Shown: one piece after another, positions 9,398 through 18,404 of the stretch
Layout: every line of letters begins with the position of its first letter
Numbering within the stretch: position 1 is the stretch's first letter
Assembly (NCBI RefSeq): GCF_900117415.1
Contig: NZ_FPEI01000003.1
Span: 1-64,000, forward strand
Source of the DNA: Hyphomicrobium sp. CS1BSMeth3
Lineage (GTDB): Bacteria > Pseudomonadota > Alphaproteobacteria > Rhizobiales > Hyphomicrobiaceae
Direction: 5' to 3'
DNA: 64,000 bases
Made by a program: the position numbers and the translations under genes
Notes under the pieces: generated by a model
What the model was told of the DNA's origin: nothing
What the model saw: only the letters and a program-made list of their open reading frames with translations
Databases searched by the model: none

Positions 9398-10159
9398 ATG
9401 CGTGGTCCAACGATCCGCTATCATGCCACCCGACGGTTGCCCGTCGCCGTGCTGGCCCTTGCCCTCGCCATACCTGCGGCCATCCTGGGCGGCACACTCG
9501 CCAGCACACCCAGCTCGGCCCCCGCGCCTTACCGAGCCGCCCCCCAGGGCGCACCGGCCGTGCAGGGCGTCCCCCGCATAATCGACGGCGACACCATCGA
9601 GATCGGCGCGACGCGCATCCGCCTCGAGGGCATCGACGCGCCCGAAGGCGGCCAGACCTGCGCCCGCGCCGGCGGCGGCACGTGGCGCTGCGGGCAGGCG
9701 GCTTCAGTCGAGTTGCAGCGGCTCATCGGCCGCGCGAGCGTGCGTTGCGAGAGCCACGGCACTGACCGGTACGGCCGCATGCTCGGCATCTGCTTCAACG
9801 GCCCGACGGACATCAACGCCGAGATGGTACGGCGCGGATTTGCCTGGGCTTTCGTGAAGTATTCGCGCGCTTATGTGGCCGAGGAGGCCGAGGCGCGCGC
9901 CCGCGGTCTCGGCATCTGGCAGGCACCGACAACCACGGCCTGGGATCATCGCGCCGGCCGCTGGGAAATGGCCGGCAAGGACACCGCCCCCGGCGGCTGC
10001 CCGATCAAGGGCAACATCACGTCCAGCGGCCGCATCTACCACATGCCGTGGAGCCCCTGGTACGATAAGATCCGCATCGAGCCCGAGAAGGGCGAGCGCT
10101 GGTTCTGTACCGAGAGCGAGGCTCTTGCGGCCGGCTGGCGCCCGGTCCGCGTGAATTGA
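9398..10159 (+). CDS. Secreted SNase-like thermonuclease with C-terminal sunset domain
   Basis: A 253-residue protein with an N-terminal hydrophobic segment (~14-35) that could be a signal peptide or anchor. A staphylococcal-nuclease domain (~60-170) has the VDGDT-type strand as IIDGDTIEIG, then IRLEGIDAPE and the DRYGRML arginine motif, which together carry the expected catalytic Arg/Glu/Arg and calcium-binding Asp positions. The C-terminus (GCPIKGNITSSGRIYHMP ... ERWFCTESEAL) matches the short sunset domain often fused to nucleases. Likely a calcium-dependent nuclease acting outside the cytoplasm. A GAGAGGAG ribosome site precedes the ATG. It stands alone between a terminator and rpsO. Confidence 0.85.
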   Translation: MRGPTIRYHATRRLPVAVLALALAIPAAILGGTLASTPSSAPAPYRAAPQGAPAVQGVPRIIDGDTIEIGATRIRLEGIDAPEGGQTCARAGGGTWRCGQAASVELQRLIGRASVRCESHGTDRYGRMLGICFNGPTDINAEMVRRGFAWAFVKYSRAYVAEEAEARARGLGIWQAPTTTAWDHRAGRWEMAGKDTAPGGCPIKGNITSSGRIYHMPWSPWYDKIRIEPEKGERWFCTESEALAAGWRPVRVN

Positions 10160-10442
10160 ACACGGCAAAGCTTTACGCGCCGTTCGGGCATCGGCTCGGC
10201 GCCCTCCGAGGCCCGCGAATCGGCAGAATTTCCCCTCGCCTCGCGTGCGCTTTCGTGTATAAGGCTGCGGTCTTGCGCACCCCTCCCAAGGGGGCGCAGC
10301 CCGTAGCGCGACCCGGCTGGACGACATCCCGGCTGTGGCCGCAGATGCGGCGCGACATCTGACCCAGATGCCCTGCCTGTCATCATCCGAAAAACTTAAG
10401 CGCGCCCGGCCCGGCCGGTCGCCAGAGCGAAAGGACAACCCG

Positions 10443-10712
10443 ATGTCGCTGACCACCGAGCGCAAGCAAGAGGTCATCAAAAGCTTCGCGACCAAGGACA
10501 AGGACACCGGCTCGCCGGAGGTCCAGATTGCCATCCTGACCGAGCGCATCAACGGTCTGGCCGATCACTTCAAGACGCACAAGAAGGACAACCACTCACG
10601 CCGTGGCCTGCTCAAGATGGTGAGCCAGCGGCGCCGTCTGCTCGACTATGTGCGCGCCAAGGACGAGGCCCGCTACCAGAAGATCATCGAGCGCCTCGAA
10701 CTGCGTCGCTGA
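10443..10712 (+). CDS. rpsO: 30S ribosomal protein S15
   Basis: Exactly 89 residues, the family's standard length. The signature positions are all present: [15 protein letters not shown], the HxKDxHSRRGL stretch as [12 protein letters not shown], and RRRLLDYV. It binds 16S rRNA in early 30S assembly. GCGAAAGGACA upstream supplies the ribosome site. About 280 bp of leader separates it from the nuclease gene; in E. coli the rpsO leader is autoregulatory, but I could not establish an equivalent fold here. It is followed by pnp in the conserved rpsO-pnp order. Confidence 0.97.
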   Translation: MSLTTERKQEVIKSFATKDKDTGSPEVQIAILTERINGLADHFKTHKKDNHSRRGLLKMVSQRRRLLDYVRAKDEARYQKIIERLELRR

Positions 10713-10776
10713 TCACAAATCCGAAAGAGACGAGGCGGGATATGAGCTCGAGCCCGCTTTCCGAAAGATGCGAATA

Positions 10777-10806
10777 GGCGCCGCGCCCATGGGGGGCTGC
10801 GGCGCC
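10777..10806 (+). promoter_or_regulatory. Stem-loop in the rpsO-pnp intergenic region
   Basis: Perfect 8-bp stem GGCGCCGC/GCGGCGCC with a 14-nt loop and no T-tract after it. In E. coli a hairpin at this place is cut by RNase III and mediates PNPase autocontrol. Position and shape here match that idea, but the function is inferred. Confidence 0.5.
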
Positions 10807-10834
10807 CGAGCTGTTGATGAAGGATACGTACGAT

Positions 10835-13084
10835 ATGTTCAACACCCACAAGGTCGAGATTGACTGGGGCGGTCGCAAGCTGACGCTCGAGACCGGCCGC
10901 ATGGCGCGCCAGGCCGACGCCGCGGTCTATGCGCAGTACGGCGAGACGAGCCTGCTCGCGACCGTCGTTGCCGCGAAGAGCGTGAAGCCCGGCATCGATT
11001 TCTTCCCGCTGACCGTGAACTACCAGGAGAAATTCTACGCCGCCGGCAAGATCCCCGGCGGCTTTTTCAAGCGCGAAGGGCGCCCGACCGAGAAAGAGAC
11101 GCTGACCTCGCGCCTGATCGATCGTCCGATCCGCCCGCTGTTCGTCGAGGGCTTCAAGCACGAGACGCAGGTCGTCGTCACGGTTCTCAGCCATGACCTC
11201 GAGAACGACCCCGACATTCTGGCGATGGTTGCGGCCTCCGCCGCGCTGACGCTCTCGGGCCTGCCCTTCCTCGGGCCGATCGGCGCAGCCCGCGTCGGCG
11301 TCATCAACAACGAGTTCGTCCTGAACCCGATGATCGACGAGATGAGCGAGAGCGCGCTCGACCTCGTCATCGCCGGCACGACCGACGCCGTGATGATGGT
11401 CGAGTCGGAGGCAAAGGAGCTCTCCGAGAAGCAGATGCTCGATGCCGTCGTCTTCGGCCAGCAGGGCTTCCAGTCGGTGATCAACGCGATCATCAAGCTC
11501 GCCGAGAAGGCGGCCAAGGAGCCGTGGGACTTCCAGCCGGCCGACACGAGCGCTGAAAAGGCGCAGATGAAGGCGCTGATCGAAGAGGATCTCCGCACGG
11601 CCTTCGCGACGCCCGAGAAGCAGAAGCGCTACGCGCTCATCGACGCGGCCAAGGAAAAGGCCATGGCGGCGATGGCGCCGGCCGATGCCGATGCCACGCT
11701 GAAGATTAAGCTCGGCGGCGTGTTCAAGGCACTCGAGGCCGACGTCGTGCGCGGTGACATCATCCGCACGGGCAAGCGCATCGACGGCCGCGATCTCAAG
11801 ACCGTGCGCCCCATCACGTCGGAAGTGCATGTGCTGCCGCGCACGCACGGCTCGGCGCTCTTCACGCGCGGTGAAACGCAGGCCGTCGTCGTCGCGACAC
11901 TCGGCACGGGCGACGACGAGCAGATGATCGACGCGCTCGAGGGCACGCGCAAAGAGCGCTTCATGCTCCACTATAACTTCCCGCCCTTCTCGGTCGGTGA
12001 GACGGGCCGCATGGGCTCGCCCGGTCGCCGCGAGATCGGCCACGGCAAGCTCGCCTGGCGCGCGATCCATCCGCTGCTTCCCTCGCCCGAGGAATTCCCC
12101 TACTCGATGCGCATCGTCTCGGAGATCACCGAGTCGAACGGCTCGTCCTCGATGGCGACAGTGTGCGGCACCTCGCTCGCGCTCATGGACGCCGGCGTCC
12201 CGCTGAAGCGCCCGGTCGCCGGCATCGCCATGGGCCTCATCAAGGAGGCCAATGACTTCGCCGTGCTCTCCGACATCCTTGGCGACGAGGATCACCTCGG
12301 CGACATGGACTTCAAGGTTGCGGGCACCGAAGCCGGCGTCACATCGCTGCAGATGGACATCAAGATCACCGGCATCACCGAGGAGATCATGCGCATTGCT
12401 CTCGAGCAGGCGCATGCGGGCCGCATTCACATCCTCAGCGAGATGGCGAAGGCGCTGACCGGCGCCCGCGCCGAGCTTGGCGAGCACGCCCCGCGCATCG
12501 AGACGATCAAGATCCCGGTCGACAAGATCCGCGACGTGATCGGCTCCGGCGGCTCGGTCATCCGCGACATCGTTGCGGAGAGCGGCGCCAAGATCAATGT
12601 CGAGGACGACGGCACCATCCAGATCGCCTCGGCGAACCGCGACTCCATCGAGACGGCGCTGCGCCGCATCCGCGGCATCACCTCCGAGCCCGAGGTCGGC
12701 CATATCTACAAGGGCAAGATCGTCAAGATCATGGAGTTCGGCGCCTTCGTGAACTTCTTCGGGCCCAAGGACGGTCTCGTGCACATCTCGCAGCTCACGC
12801 GCGGGCGCCCGCAGACGGTCGGCGAGGTCGTGAAGGAAGGCCAGGAGGTCTACGTCAAGCTGCTCGGCTTCGACGATCGCGGCAAGGTGCGCCTCTCCAT
12901 GCGCGTCGTCGATCAGGCGACCGGCCAGGAGCTGCCGCCCGAGCCGCCGCGTGAGGGTGGTGAAGGTGGCGAAGGCGAAGGCGGCGGTGAGCGTCGCGAG
13001 CGCCGTGACCGTGGCGACCGTGGTGGCGAACGCCGTGGCGGTGGTGGTGGCCGCGAGCGCCGTCCGCCGCGCGACTGGGATTGA
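10835..13084 (+). CDS. pnp: Polyribonucleotide nucleotidyltransferase (PNPase)
   Basis: 3'-5' phosphorolytic exoribonuclease and degradosome component. Two RNase PH-like cores are visible: residues ~10-140 with [12 protein letters not shown], and ~320-550 with the [19 protein letters not shown] active-site segment. An alpha-helical linker separates them. A KH domain follows (~560-620, IGSGG loop) and an S1 domain (~625-695, [16 protein letters not shown]). The last ~40 residues are Gly/Arg-rich, a likely disordered RNA-binding tail. Total 749 residues. I start at [13 protein letters not shown], which is where the family begins, with AAGGA upstream; an ATG at 10817 would add six residues. Confidence 0.96.
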   Translation: MFNTHKVEIDWGGRKLTLETGRMARQADAAVYAQYGETSLLATVVAAKSVKPGIDFFPLTVNYQEKFYAAGKIPGGFFKREGRPTEKETLTSRLIDRPIRPLFVEGFKHETQVVVTVLSHDLENDPDILAMVAASAALTLSGLPFLGPIGAARVGVINNEFVLNPMIDEMSESALDLVIAGTTDAVMMVESEAKELSEKQMLDAVVFGQQGFQSVINAIIKLAEKAAKEPWDFQPADTSAEKAQMKALIEEDLRTAFATPEKQKRYALIDAAKEKAMAAMAPADADATLKIKLGGVFKALEADVVRGDIIRTGKRIDGRDLKTVRPITSEVHVLPRTHGSALFTRGETQAVVVATLGTGDDEQMIDALEGTRKERFMLHYNFPPFSVGETGRMGSPGRREIGHGKLAWRAIHPLLPSPEEFPYSMRIVSEITESNGSSSMATVCGTSLALMDAGVPLKRPVAGIAMGLIKEANDFAVLSDILGDEDHLGDMDFKVAGTEAGVTSLQMDIKITGITEEIMRIALEQAHAGRIHILSEMAKALTGARAELGEHAPRIETIKIPVDKIRDVIGSGGSVIRDIVAESGAKINVEDDGTIQIASANRDSIETALRRIRGITSEPEVGHIYKGKIVKIMEFGAFVNFFGPKDGLVHISQLTRGRPQTVGEVVKEGQEVYVKLLGFDDRGKVRLSMRVVDQATGQELPPEPPREGGEGGEGEGGGERRERRDRGDRGGERRGGGGGRERRPPRDWD

Positions 13085-13135
13085 TCTTGGGAACAGAACG
13101 GCGCCTGAGCGCGCCGAAAGTCAGGAGATAGCATC

Positions 13136-13321
13136 ATGTCGAACCGTGCAGCACGCTCGCCGCGCAATGCGGAGAAGCGCCGCAAGAAGAATGCGCATGC
13201 CATTCCCCGCAAGAAGGTGAGCGGCATCACCGGCAACACCATCGGCGCGCGCACCAAGGCGAAGAAGCTCGCCGGCCAGCGCCGCGTTGCGCTCGCCAAG
13301 GCCGCTGCGGCCGAGGCGTAA
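13136..13321 (+). CDS. Small very basic protein of unknown function
   Basis: 61 residues, rich in Lys/Arg/Ala, with a central KKVSGITGNTIGARTKAKK stretch. I do not recognise the family. It is likely real: CAGGAGA lies 9 nt before the ATG, it starts 51 bp after pnp on the same strand, and a strong terminator follows immediately, as expected for the last gene of the rpsO-pnp transcript. The charge suggests an RNA- or ribosome-associated protein (inference only). There is no hydrophobic segment or zinc motif. Confidence 0.7.
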   Translation: MSNRAARSPRNAEKRRKKNAHAIPRKKVSGITGNTIGARTKAKKLAGQRRVALAKAAAAEA

Positions 13322-13345
13322 GCTTCGTCATCGCATCGAAAGTTC

Positions 13346-13380
13346 AAGGCCGCGGGCGTACGTCCGCGGCCTTTGTTTTT
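13346..13380 (+). terminator. Rho-independent terminator of the rpsO-pnp transcript
   Basis: Perfect 9-10-bp stem AAGGCCGCGG/CCGCGGCCTT with an 8-nt loop, followed by TGTTTTT. It lies 25 bp after the small basic protein's stop. Confidence 0.9.
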
Positions 13381-13454
13381 GTGCCGCGGGCTGCTGGGAA
13401 GTGGTGCTGTCGCCTACCAGTGTCGCGCTATGCCCGCGGCGGCCATGCAGACGG
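13381..13454 (+). repeat. Intergenic repeat module R1 (first copy)
   Basis: About 74 bp beginning GCCGCGGGCTGCTGGGAAG. A clearly related copy lies on the other strand at 62664-62738, with the same block order and roughly 75% identity by eye. It lies directly after the pnp-operon terminator, in a gene-free stretch of about 370 bp (13322-13690) that holds only this terminator and repeat modules. Confidence 0.7.
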
Positions 13455-13518
13455 CGGCCCGTCTGTGGCTATGTGGATCGCGCCTTCGGCGCGACGGGGA
13501 CCAGTCCCCGAACCCCTG

Positions 13519-13553
13519 CCGGGAGGGACACCCTCCCGGACCCACCCGCCTTT
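13519..13553. repeat. Repeat module R2 (CCGGGAGGG hairpin), copy 1
   Basis: Palindrome CCGGGAGGG-ACA-CCCTCCCGG followed by ACCCACCCGCCTTT. Near-identical copies occur at 39184-39218 and 62454-62488. The shared 3' flank beyond the hairpin shows it is a repeat, not just a chance stem. Confidence 0.8.
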
Positions 13554-13586
13554 ATGAGCACATCGCGCGTGGCGAGCGCTCCATCA

Positions 13587-13642
13587 TCCCCTCTCCCCGT
13601 ACTTACGGGGAGAGGGTTAGGGTGAGGGGCGGCGGCATACGC
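13587..13642. repeat. REP-like element, single-hairpin copy
   Basis: Hairpin CCCTCTCCCCG/CGGGGAGAGGG followed by TTAGGGTGAGGGGCGGC and GGCATACGC. It is the left half of the double-hairpin element seen at 38918, 44838 and 62524. A decayed GC-rich remnant follows up to the murF stop. Confidence 0.8.
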
Positions 13643-13690
13643 AAAGGCCGCGCAAGCCCTGACACCCTCGCCCCGCATTGCGTTGGAAGA

Positions 13691-15109
13691 TCAGCCGGCG
13701 CCGAAGCGCGCCTTGATCGCGGCGACGATCGGCGCCATGCGGCTGCCGAGCGAGCCCTTCACCATCACGACATCGCCGGGCTGAAGCGCGCCGACAACGT
13801 GCTCGATGAGAGCCGCAGAGTCTGGCGCGCACGCACCACGCTGCTTTTGCGGCAGTGCCTCGTAGAGCTTCCGCATATTCGGGCCGCACGCGAAGACGGC
13901 ATCGACCTCGGCCGCCGCAAGCGCATCCGCAAGACCGAGGTGATAGGCCTCCGCCCCTTCGCCGAGCTCGAGCATGTCGCCCATCACGGCAACGCGGCGC
14001 GGGTAGTTTTCCCGCGAGACGGCGCCCAGCACGGCAATGGCCGCACGCATGGAAGCCGGATTGGCGTTGTAGCCTTCATCGATCAGCAGGATCGCGCCAT
14101 CGCCAGCTTTGAGTACTGTGCGTGCGCCGCGCCCGACCGGAGGCGTGATGCCGGCGAGCGGCGCGGTCGCTTTGTCGAGCGGCAAGTGCAGCGCATCGAG
14201 CGTCGCGATGACGGCCAGCGAGTTGACCGCAATGTGCACACCCACGGTGCCGAGCTTGTAGCGGACCACATCGCTCCCGATCTCGGCGATGATCTCGCTG
14301 CCCGTATCGCCGAGCTTGATCTCGCGTGCGCCGGCATAGGCATCGGTCGTCGTGCCGAACGTGACGACGCGCGCCCCACGCGCCGTCGCTGCAGCGCTCA
14401 GCAACGCGTAGTGCTTGCTGTCCCTCGGTAGCACGGCGATCCCACCCGGCTCCAAGCCTTCGAAAATCTCGGCCTTGGCGCGCGCGACACCCGCCTCGCC
14501 ATCGGCGAAATTACCCACATGCACGGGCAGCACGTTCGTAACGACGGCGATATGCGGTCGCGCCATGCGCGTCAGCGGGCTGATCTCGCCCGCGTGATTC
14601 ATCCCGATTTCGACCACCGCGAAATCGACATCGGCCGGCATCCGCGCGAGCGTCAGCGGCACACCCCAGTGATTGTTGAATGACTTCTCCGGCGCGTGGA
14701 CCTTGCCCGCCGTCGCCAGACAGGCGCGCAGCATCTCTTTGGTCCCGGTCTTGCCGGCGCTGCCCGTCACGGCGATGACGCGGGCTTGCGACCGCAAACG
14801 CGCGCGCGCCGCAACCGCAATACGCCCGAGCGCGCTCAGCGGATCATCGACGCGGATCAGCATTCCGACACCAGCGGGCGCAACGAAGTCCGTTCGTACG
14901 AGCGCCGCGGCGGCACCGCGCTCGAAGGCGGCACCGACGAACTCGTGCCCATCACGCTGATCCGTGAGCGCGACGAAGACCTCACCGGGCGCGAGCGAGC
15001 GCGTGTCGATGGAAAAGCCCGTGATCGCGCCTGCCGGCGCACCTTCGGCCCGACCTTCCGCCGCCGCGACGAGCGCGTCCCAAGTCCAGAGCGGCGCGTC
15101 GTCAGCCAT
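13691..15109 (-). CDS. murF: UDP-MurNAc-tripeptide--D-Ala-D-Ala ligase
   Basis: Adds D-Ala-D-Ala to the muropeptide precursor using ATP, in the cytoplasm. The Mur-ligase P-loop reads VTGSAGKTGTKEML (~110-123), the central-domain magnesium site is EIGMNHAGEI, and the C-terminal domain has DEGYNANPASMRAAI. 472 residues, normal length. I start at ATG 15109 (MADDAPLW), which overlaps the murE stop by 8 nt; an in-frame ATG at 15130 is possible. It is translated directly after murE. No mraY, murD or fts genes follow; the downstream side is repeats and the convergent pnp operon. Confidence 0.95.
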   Translation of the reverse strand: MADDAPLWTWDALVAAAEGRAEGAPAGAITGFSIDTRSLAPGEVFVALTDQRDGHEFVGAAFERGAAAALVRTDFVAPAGVGMLIRVDDPLSALGRIAVAARARLRSQARVIAVTGSAGKTGTKEMLRACLATAGKVHAPEKSFNNHWGVPLTLARMPADVDFAVVEIGMNHAGEISPLTRMARPHIAVVTNVLPVHVGNFADGEAGVARAKAEIFEGLEPGGIAVLPRDSKHYALLSAAATARGARVVTFGTTTDAYAGAREIKLGDTGSEIIAEIGSDVVRYKLGTVGVHIAVNSLAVIATLDALHLPLDKATAPLAGITPPVGRGARTVLKAGDGAILLIDEGYNANPASMRAAIAVLGAVSRENYPRRVAVMGDMLELGEGAEAYHLGLADALAAAEVDAVFACGPNMRKLYEALPQKQRGACAPDSAALIEHVVGALQPGDVVMVKGSLGSRMAPIVAAIKARFGAG

Positions 15110-16547
15110 GAAGGTGCTTCCTGATTTCATCGTGATCGCTGAAAGGATGCGTAACGCCGCCGGCAATCTGGCCCGTCTCATGCCCCTTGCCAGCGACGAG
15201 CAGCACATCGCCCGCCCCGAGCATGGTCATGCCGGTAGCAATAGCCTCGGCGCGGTCCCCGATCTCACGCGCGCCGACGGCCCCGCGCAGCATCTCGGCG
15301 CGAATAATGGCCGGGTCCTCGCTGCGGGGATTGTCGTCCGTGATGATCACGACATCGGCGCGATCGACCGCGATGCGCCCCATGATCGGCCGCTTGCCGC
15401 GATCACGATCGCCGCCACAGCCGACAATGCAGACGAGCTTGCCAGTCGCGAACGGACGCAGCGCATCGAGTGCCGCCGCGAGCGCCTCGGGCTTATGCGC
15501 GTAGTCGACGACGGCAAGGCCGCCCTTGTGCCCCGCAACGATCTCGAGGCGCCCGGCAACGCCCACGAGCTTTTCGAGCGTGCCGAGCACGGCGCCCATC
15601 TGCTCGCCGCTCGCCATGGCGAGCCCCGCTCCAACAAGCGCGTTCTCGACCTGGTAGCTGCCGAGCAGCGGAAATCTCAGCGTGTGCGTGCGGCCATTGG
15701 CATGAAGCGCGACGCGCTGCGCGAAGCCATCGCGCGTGATCTCCGAGAGCTGGAGCGTGTCGCCGCCAAAACCGGTGGTGATGAGATTGACGCCGCGCCG
15801 ACGAACCGTATCGATCACGCGCACGGCCTCCGCACCATCCGCATTCACGACAGCCGTGCCATCAGCGGGCAGCAGCTCCGTGAAGAGGCGCAGCTTGGCC
15901 GCAAGGTAGGCATCGAGCGTCGGGTGATAGTCGAGGTGATCTCGCCCGAGGTTCGTGTAAGCGGCGGCCGAGATGCGCACACCGTCGAGACGATGCTGAT
16001 CGAGGCCGTGCGATGAGGCCTCGAAAGCAACATGCGTGATGCCGTCGCCGGCGAGCGCATCGAGCGTCGCGTGGAGGCTCACGGGATCGGGCGTCGTCAG
16101 CGAGCCGTAGACGGCACCGTCCGGCCGCACGAGCCCGATCGTGCCGACGGAGGCCGCCTGCCGGCCGAGGAGCGTCAGGATCTGGCGCGTGAAATCGGCA
16201 ACGGACGTCTTGCCGCTGGTCCCGGTGATCGCGAGCATGTGCGCCGGCTGGCGCGCATGAAAGCGCGCCGCCATCAGCGACAGCGCGCGGCGCGGCTCTC
16301 GCGCGCGCAACACCGGCACATGCTGGGGGGCCTCGATGGCCGCGCCCTCCGCAGCGAGAATCGCGGCAGCGCCTTTGGCGAGCGCATCGGCGACGAAGCG
16401 CGCGCCGTCCGTGCGGCTGCCGGCGAGCGCTGCAAAGAGAAAGCCGGGCGCGACCGCGCGGCTGTCGGCAGTCAGGCCCTTGATGTCGATGGGAGGAATG
16501 GCCGCGGGTGCCGCGACCTCTTCAGGCACTAGTTTCGAAAGCAGCAT
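15102..16547 (-). CDS. murE: UDP-MurNAc-L-Ala-D-Glu--meso-diaminopimelate ligase
   Basis: Adds the third residue of the peptidoglycan stem peptide. Visible motifs are the N-terminal GLTADSRAVAPGFLFAAL, the ATP loop ITGTSGKTSVADFTRQIL (~110), the FEASSHGLDQHRLDGV metal site, and the C-terminal DDNPRSEDP motif. D-N-P-R is the meso-DAP recognition sequence, so the substrate should be meso-diaminopimelate rather than lysine. 481 residues from ATG 16547, with GAGGCGGGG upstream. The first gene of a murE-murF pair; the ftsI that usually precedes it is absent. Confidence 0.95.
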   Translation of the reverse strand: MLLSKLVPEEVAAPAAIPPIDIKGLTADSRAVAPGFLFAALAGSRTDGARFVADALAKGAAAILAAEGAAIEAPQHVPVLRAREPRRALSLMAARFHARQPAHMLAITGTSGKTSVADFTRQILTLLGRQAASVGTIGLVRPDGAVYGSLTTPDPVSLHATLDALAGDGITHVAFEASSHGLDQHRLDGVRISAAAYTNLGRDHLDYHPTLDAYLAAKLRLFTELLPADGTAVVNADGAEAVRVIDTVRRRGVNLITTGFGGDTLQLSEITRDGFAQRVALHANGRTHTLRFPLLGSYQVENALVGAGLAMASGEQMGAVLGTLEKLVGVAGRLEIVAGHKGGLAVVDYAHKPEALAAALDALRPFATGKLVCIVGCGGDRDRGKRPIMGRIAVDRADVVIITDDNPRSEDPAIIRAEMLRGAVGAREIGDRAEAIATGMTMLGAGDVLLVAGKGHETGQIAGGVTHPFSDHDEIRKHLHG

Positions 16548-16651
16548 GACCCCGCCTCGCTGCGCTGTGCGCCCCTTCTCGGGTTTAGGTCTAGGCGCGG
16601 AGTGCGTCAAACGCTGGGCCGGCAGAAGGCGTGGATCAAATTGCGGGCGAC

Positions 16652-16691
16652 CAAAAAGTAAAGCGGAGCAACGGCCTGGCCGTGCTCCGCT
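16652..16691 (-). terminator. Terminator of the glutamine amidotransferase transcript
   Basis: Read on the minus strand: stem AGCGGAGCA/TGCTCCGCT with a GC-rich loop, then TTTACTTTTTGG. It lies about 110 bp after the amidotransferase stop and ahead of murE, so it separates the two transcripts. Confidence 0.7.
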
Positions 16692-16801
16692 GAAATGATG
16701 GCGCGGGTACGCAAAACCGGAAGCCCGACGCTGAAGGCATCATGCCACGCAAGTTGTTACAAATGTGCGAACACGGCGATCTTGGTTAATCGCGGCGCGG
16801 C

Positions 16802-17581
16802 TCAAGTCGCGAGACGGCCCGCGACCCAGCGGCGCAGCATCTGATCGAGCCACGAGTGCACGCGCGGCGCGTGCTGGAGATGCGCGGCCAGTTGCTCCTG
16901 GCGCGAGTGCGCGCCGCGCATGAGCAGGCGCACGGGATTGGAGCCCGACCAGGCATTGATCTGCGTATGCATGATCTCGGGATGGAACTGAACGCCGAGC
17001 GCCGCCGGTCCATAGACATAGGCTTGGTTCGCGAAAGCGCCACTTCCGGTCGCCAGCAGCTCAGCCCCGCTCGGCAGATCGAAGCCCTCGCGGTGCCACT
17101 GGTAGACGTGCTCCGGGAGCTGGCCGAGAACGCGGCCCTGGTCGAGCTGCTGCACGCGGTGATAGCCGATCTCGACACGCCCATGATTGCAGTGGTCGAC
17201 GCGCGCGCCGAGATGGAGGGCGAGCATCTGCGCCCCAAGGCAGATCCCCAGATAGGGCTTCTTCTCCTCGAGCGCGACGCCGATCCAGTCGACCTCCCGC
17301 TTGATGAAATCGAGATTGTCGTTGGCGCTCTGCGCCCCGCCAAAGATCACCGCGCCCGCGTGATGCGCCAGCGTCTCGGGCAGCGGATCCCCCGCATAAG
17401 GCCGGCGGATGTCGAGCGGATAGCCGTTCTCGCGGAACCAGCGGCCGACATGGCCGGGATTGGCCCCCGGCATGTGCAGGACGAGGACGACCGGCTTCTT
17501 CTCGTGCGTGAGCGGAAGCGCGAGATCGATGCCGTGGCCGTCGAGCGGCGCTTCGCGGGTCGGTATGGCGTCGAGCATCAT
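16802..17581 (-). CDS. Class I glutamine amidotransferase (GuaA-N type, stand-alone)
   Basis: A 259-residue single-domain amidotransferase. The nucleophile elbow is GICLGAQML with C114, and the His/Glu pair is in QFHPEI (H200, E202), so the catalytic triad is complete. GGAQSANDN is the oxyanion-hole segment. There is no synthetase domain, as in the stand-alone family often misnamed GMP synthase, whose members hydrolyse gamma-glutamyl compounds. The substrate is not deducible. Start is at one of two adjacent ATGs. It lies 5 bp after the SDR stop and closes an operon thiolase-SDR-amidotransferase. Confidence 0.88.
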   Translation of the reverse strand: MMLDAIPTREAPLDGHGIDLALPLTHEKKPVVLVLHMPGANPGHVGRWFRENGYPLDIRRPYAGDPLPETLAHHAGAVIFGGAQSANDNLDFIKREVDWIGVALEEKKPYLGICLGAQMLALHLGARVDHCNHGRVEIGYHRVQQLDQGRVLGQLPEHVYQWHREGFDLPSGAELLATGSGAFANQAYVYGPAALGVQFHPEIMHTQINAWSGSNPVRLLMRGAHSRQEQLAAHLQHAPRVHSWLDQMLRRWVAGRLAT

Positions 17582-17585
17582 CGCC

Positions 17586-18404
17586 TTATCGGTTCCGGGG
17601 ATAGAAGAGTGAACCCTGGACCAGCACGGAAATACGGTGCGGCATGAGTCGCAAACATAGTGCGAGAATATTGTTCAGCAAACCGGGCACGACGACGCGC
17701 ACGCCCAAATTGTGGGCCGTCACTGCCCAAAGGGCGACCGTCTCGGGCGAAAGCGAGGGGATGAGCCAGCGGTAGAGATCGCTGTCGGCCCCCATCTTGT
17801 CGTGAAATCCAGTGCGTACGGGACCGGGGGCGACGGCCGTGATGCGCACCCCATCCCCGGACACCTCGGCAGCGACGGCCTCCGAGAGCGAGAGCATATA
17901 GGCGCGGCTCGCATAGTAGGCGGCCTGGTAGGGCCCGGGCGCGAAACCGCCGAGCGAGGCGAGATTGATGATGCCGCCGCGTCCTCGCGCACGCATGCCC
18001 GGCAGCACGTGATGCATGAGCCGCGTCGGCGCCCCAACATTGGTCGCGACCAGCCGCTCGATGTCCTTCAATGGGAGATCGTGGAAGGCGCCCGAGAGGC
18101 CGATGCCGGCATTGTTGATCAGCAGGTCGCAATGCGCGCCGACGATGGCGAGCACCGTATCGATGGCGTCCGGCGCGTCTGGCGCCGTCAGATCCTGCGC
18201 CAGGGTCTCGACGCGGATCGCGTGGGCCGCGCGCAGCTCTGCGGCGAGACGTGCCAGCAGCTCCGACCGGCGCGCGATCAGCAGGAGATCGCGGCCCTCG
18301 GCGGCATAGCGGCGCGCGAAGGCCCGTCCGATGCCCTCGGAGGCGCCCGTGATCACGACCATGGGCCGCGTCACCGAAGCGCCGCCGGGAGCGTCGGCAC
18401 TCAA
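17586..18404 (-). CDS. SDR-family oxidoreductase with altered catalytic motif (YxxxR)
   Basis: A 272-residue classical short-chain dehydrogenase fold: cofactor loop TGASEGIG (~19-26), NNAG (~97-100), catalytic serine in NLAS (S150), and tyrosine 13 residues later. The tetrad lysine is replaced: the segment reads YYASRAYM, giving Y163-x3-R167 where YxxxK is expected. I checked the codon (cgc) in the DNA. The protein may have low or altered activity. A TTG start at 18404 overlaps the thiolase stop as TTGA; GTG 18374 or ATG 18362 are alternatives. Substrate unknown; the thiolase context suggests acyl or ketone chemistry. Confidence 0.8.
   Translation of the reverse strand: MSADAPGGASVTRPMVVITGASEGIGRAFARRYAAEGRDLLLIARRSELLARLAAELRAAHAIRVETLAQDLTAPDAPDAIDTVLAIVGAHCDLLINNAGIGLSGAFHDLPLKDIERLVATNVGAPTRLMHHVLPGMRARGRGGIINLASLGGFAPGPYQAAYYASRAYMLSLSEAVAAEVSGDGVRITAVAPGPVRTGFHDKMGADSDLYRWLIPSLSPETVALWAVTAHNLGVRVVVPGLLNNILALCLRLMPHRISVLVQGSLFYPRNR

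Noticed and set aside
10160-10442. Possible rpsO autoregulatory pseudoknot and promoter
   Set aside because: A GC-rich stem (near 10274-10298) and a TATAAG box are present, but I could not recognise a conserved S15-binding fold or a convincing -35 partner.
10673-12784. 703-codon open frame antisense to pnp
   Set aside because: Low-complexity Asp/Arg/Leu composition, no motif; pnp on the plus strand is unmistakable.
13381-13690. CRISPR array or phage att site in the repeat-rich gap
   Set aside because: The repeats are palindromic, not regularly spaced direct repeats with unique spacers, and no cas, integrase or tRNA gene is nearby.
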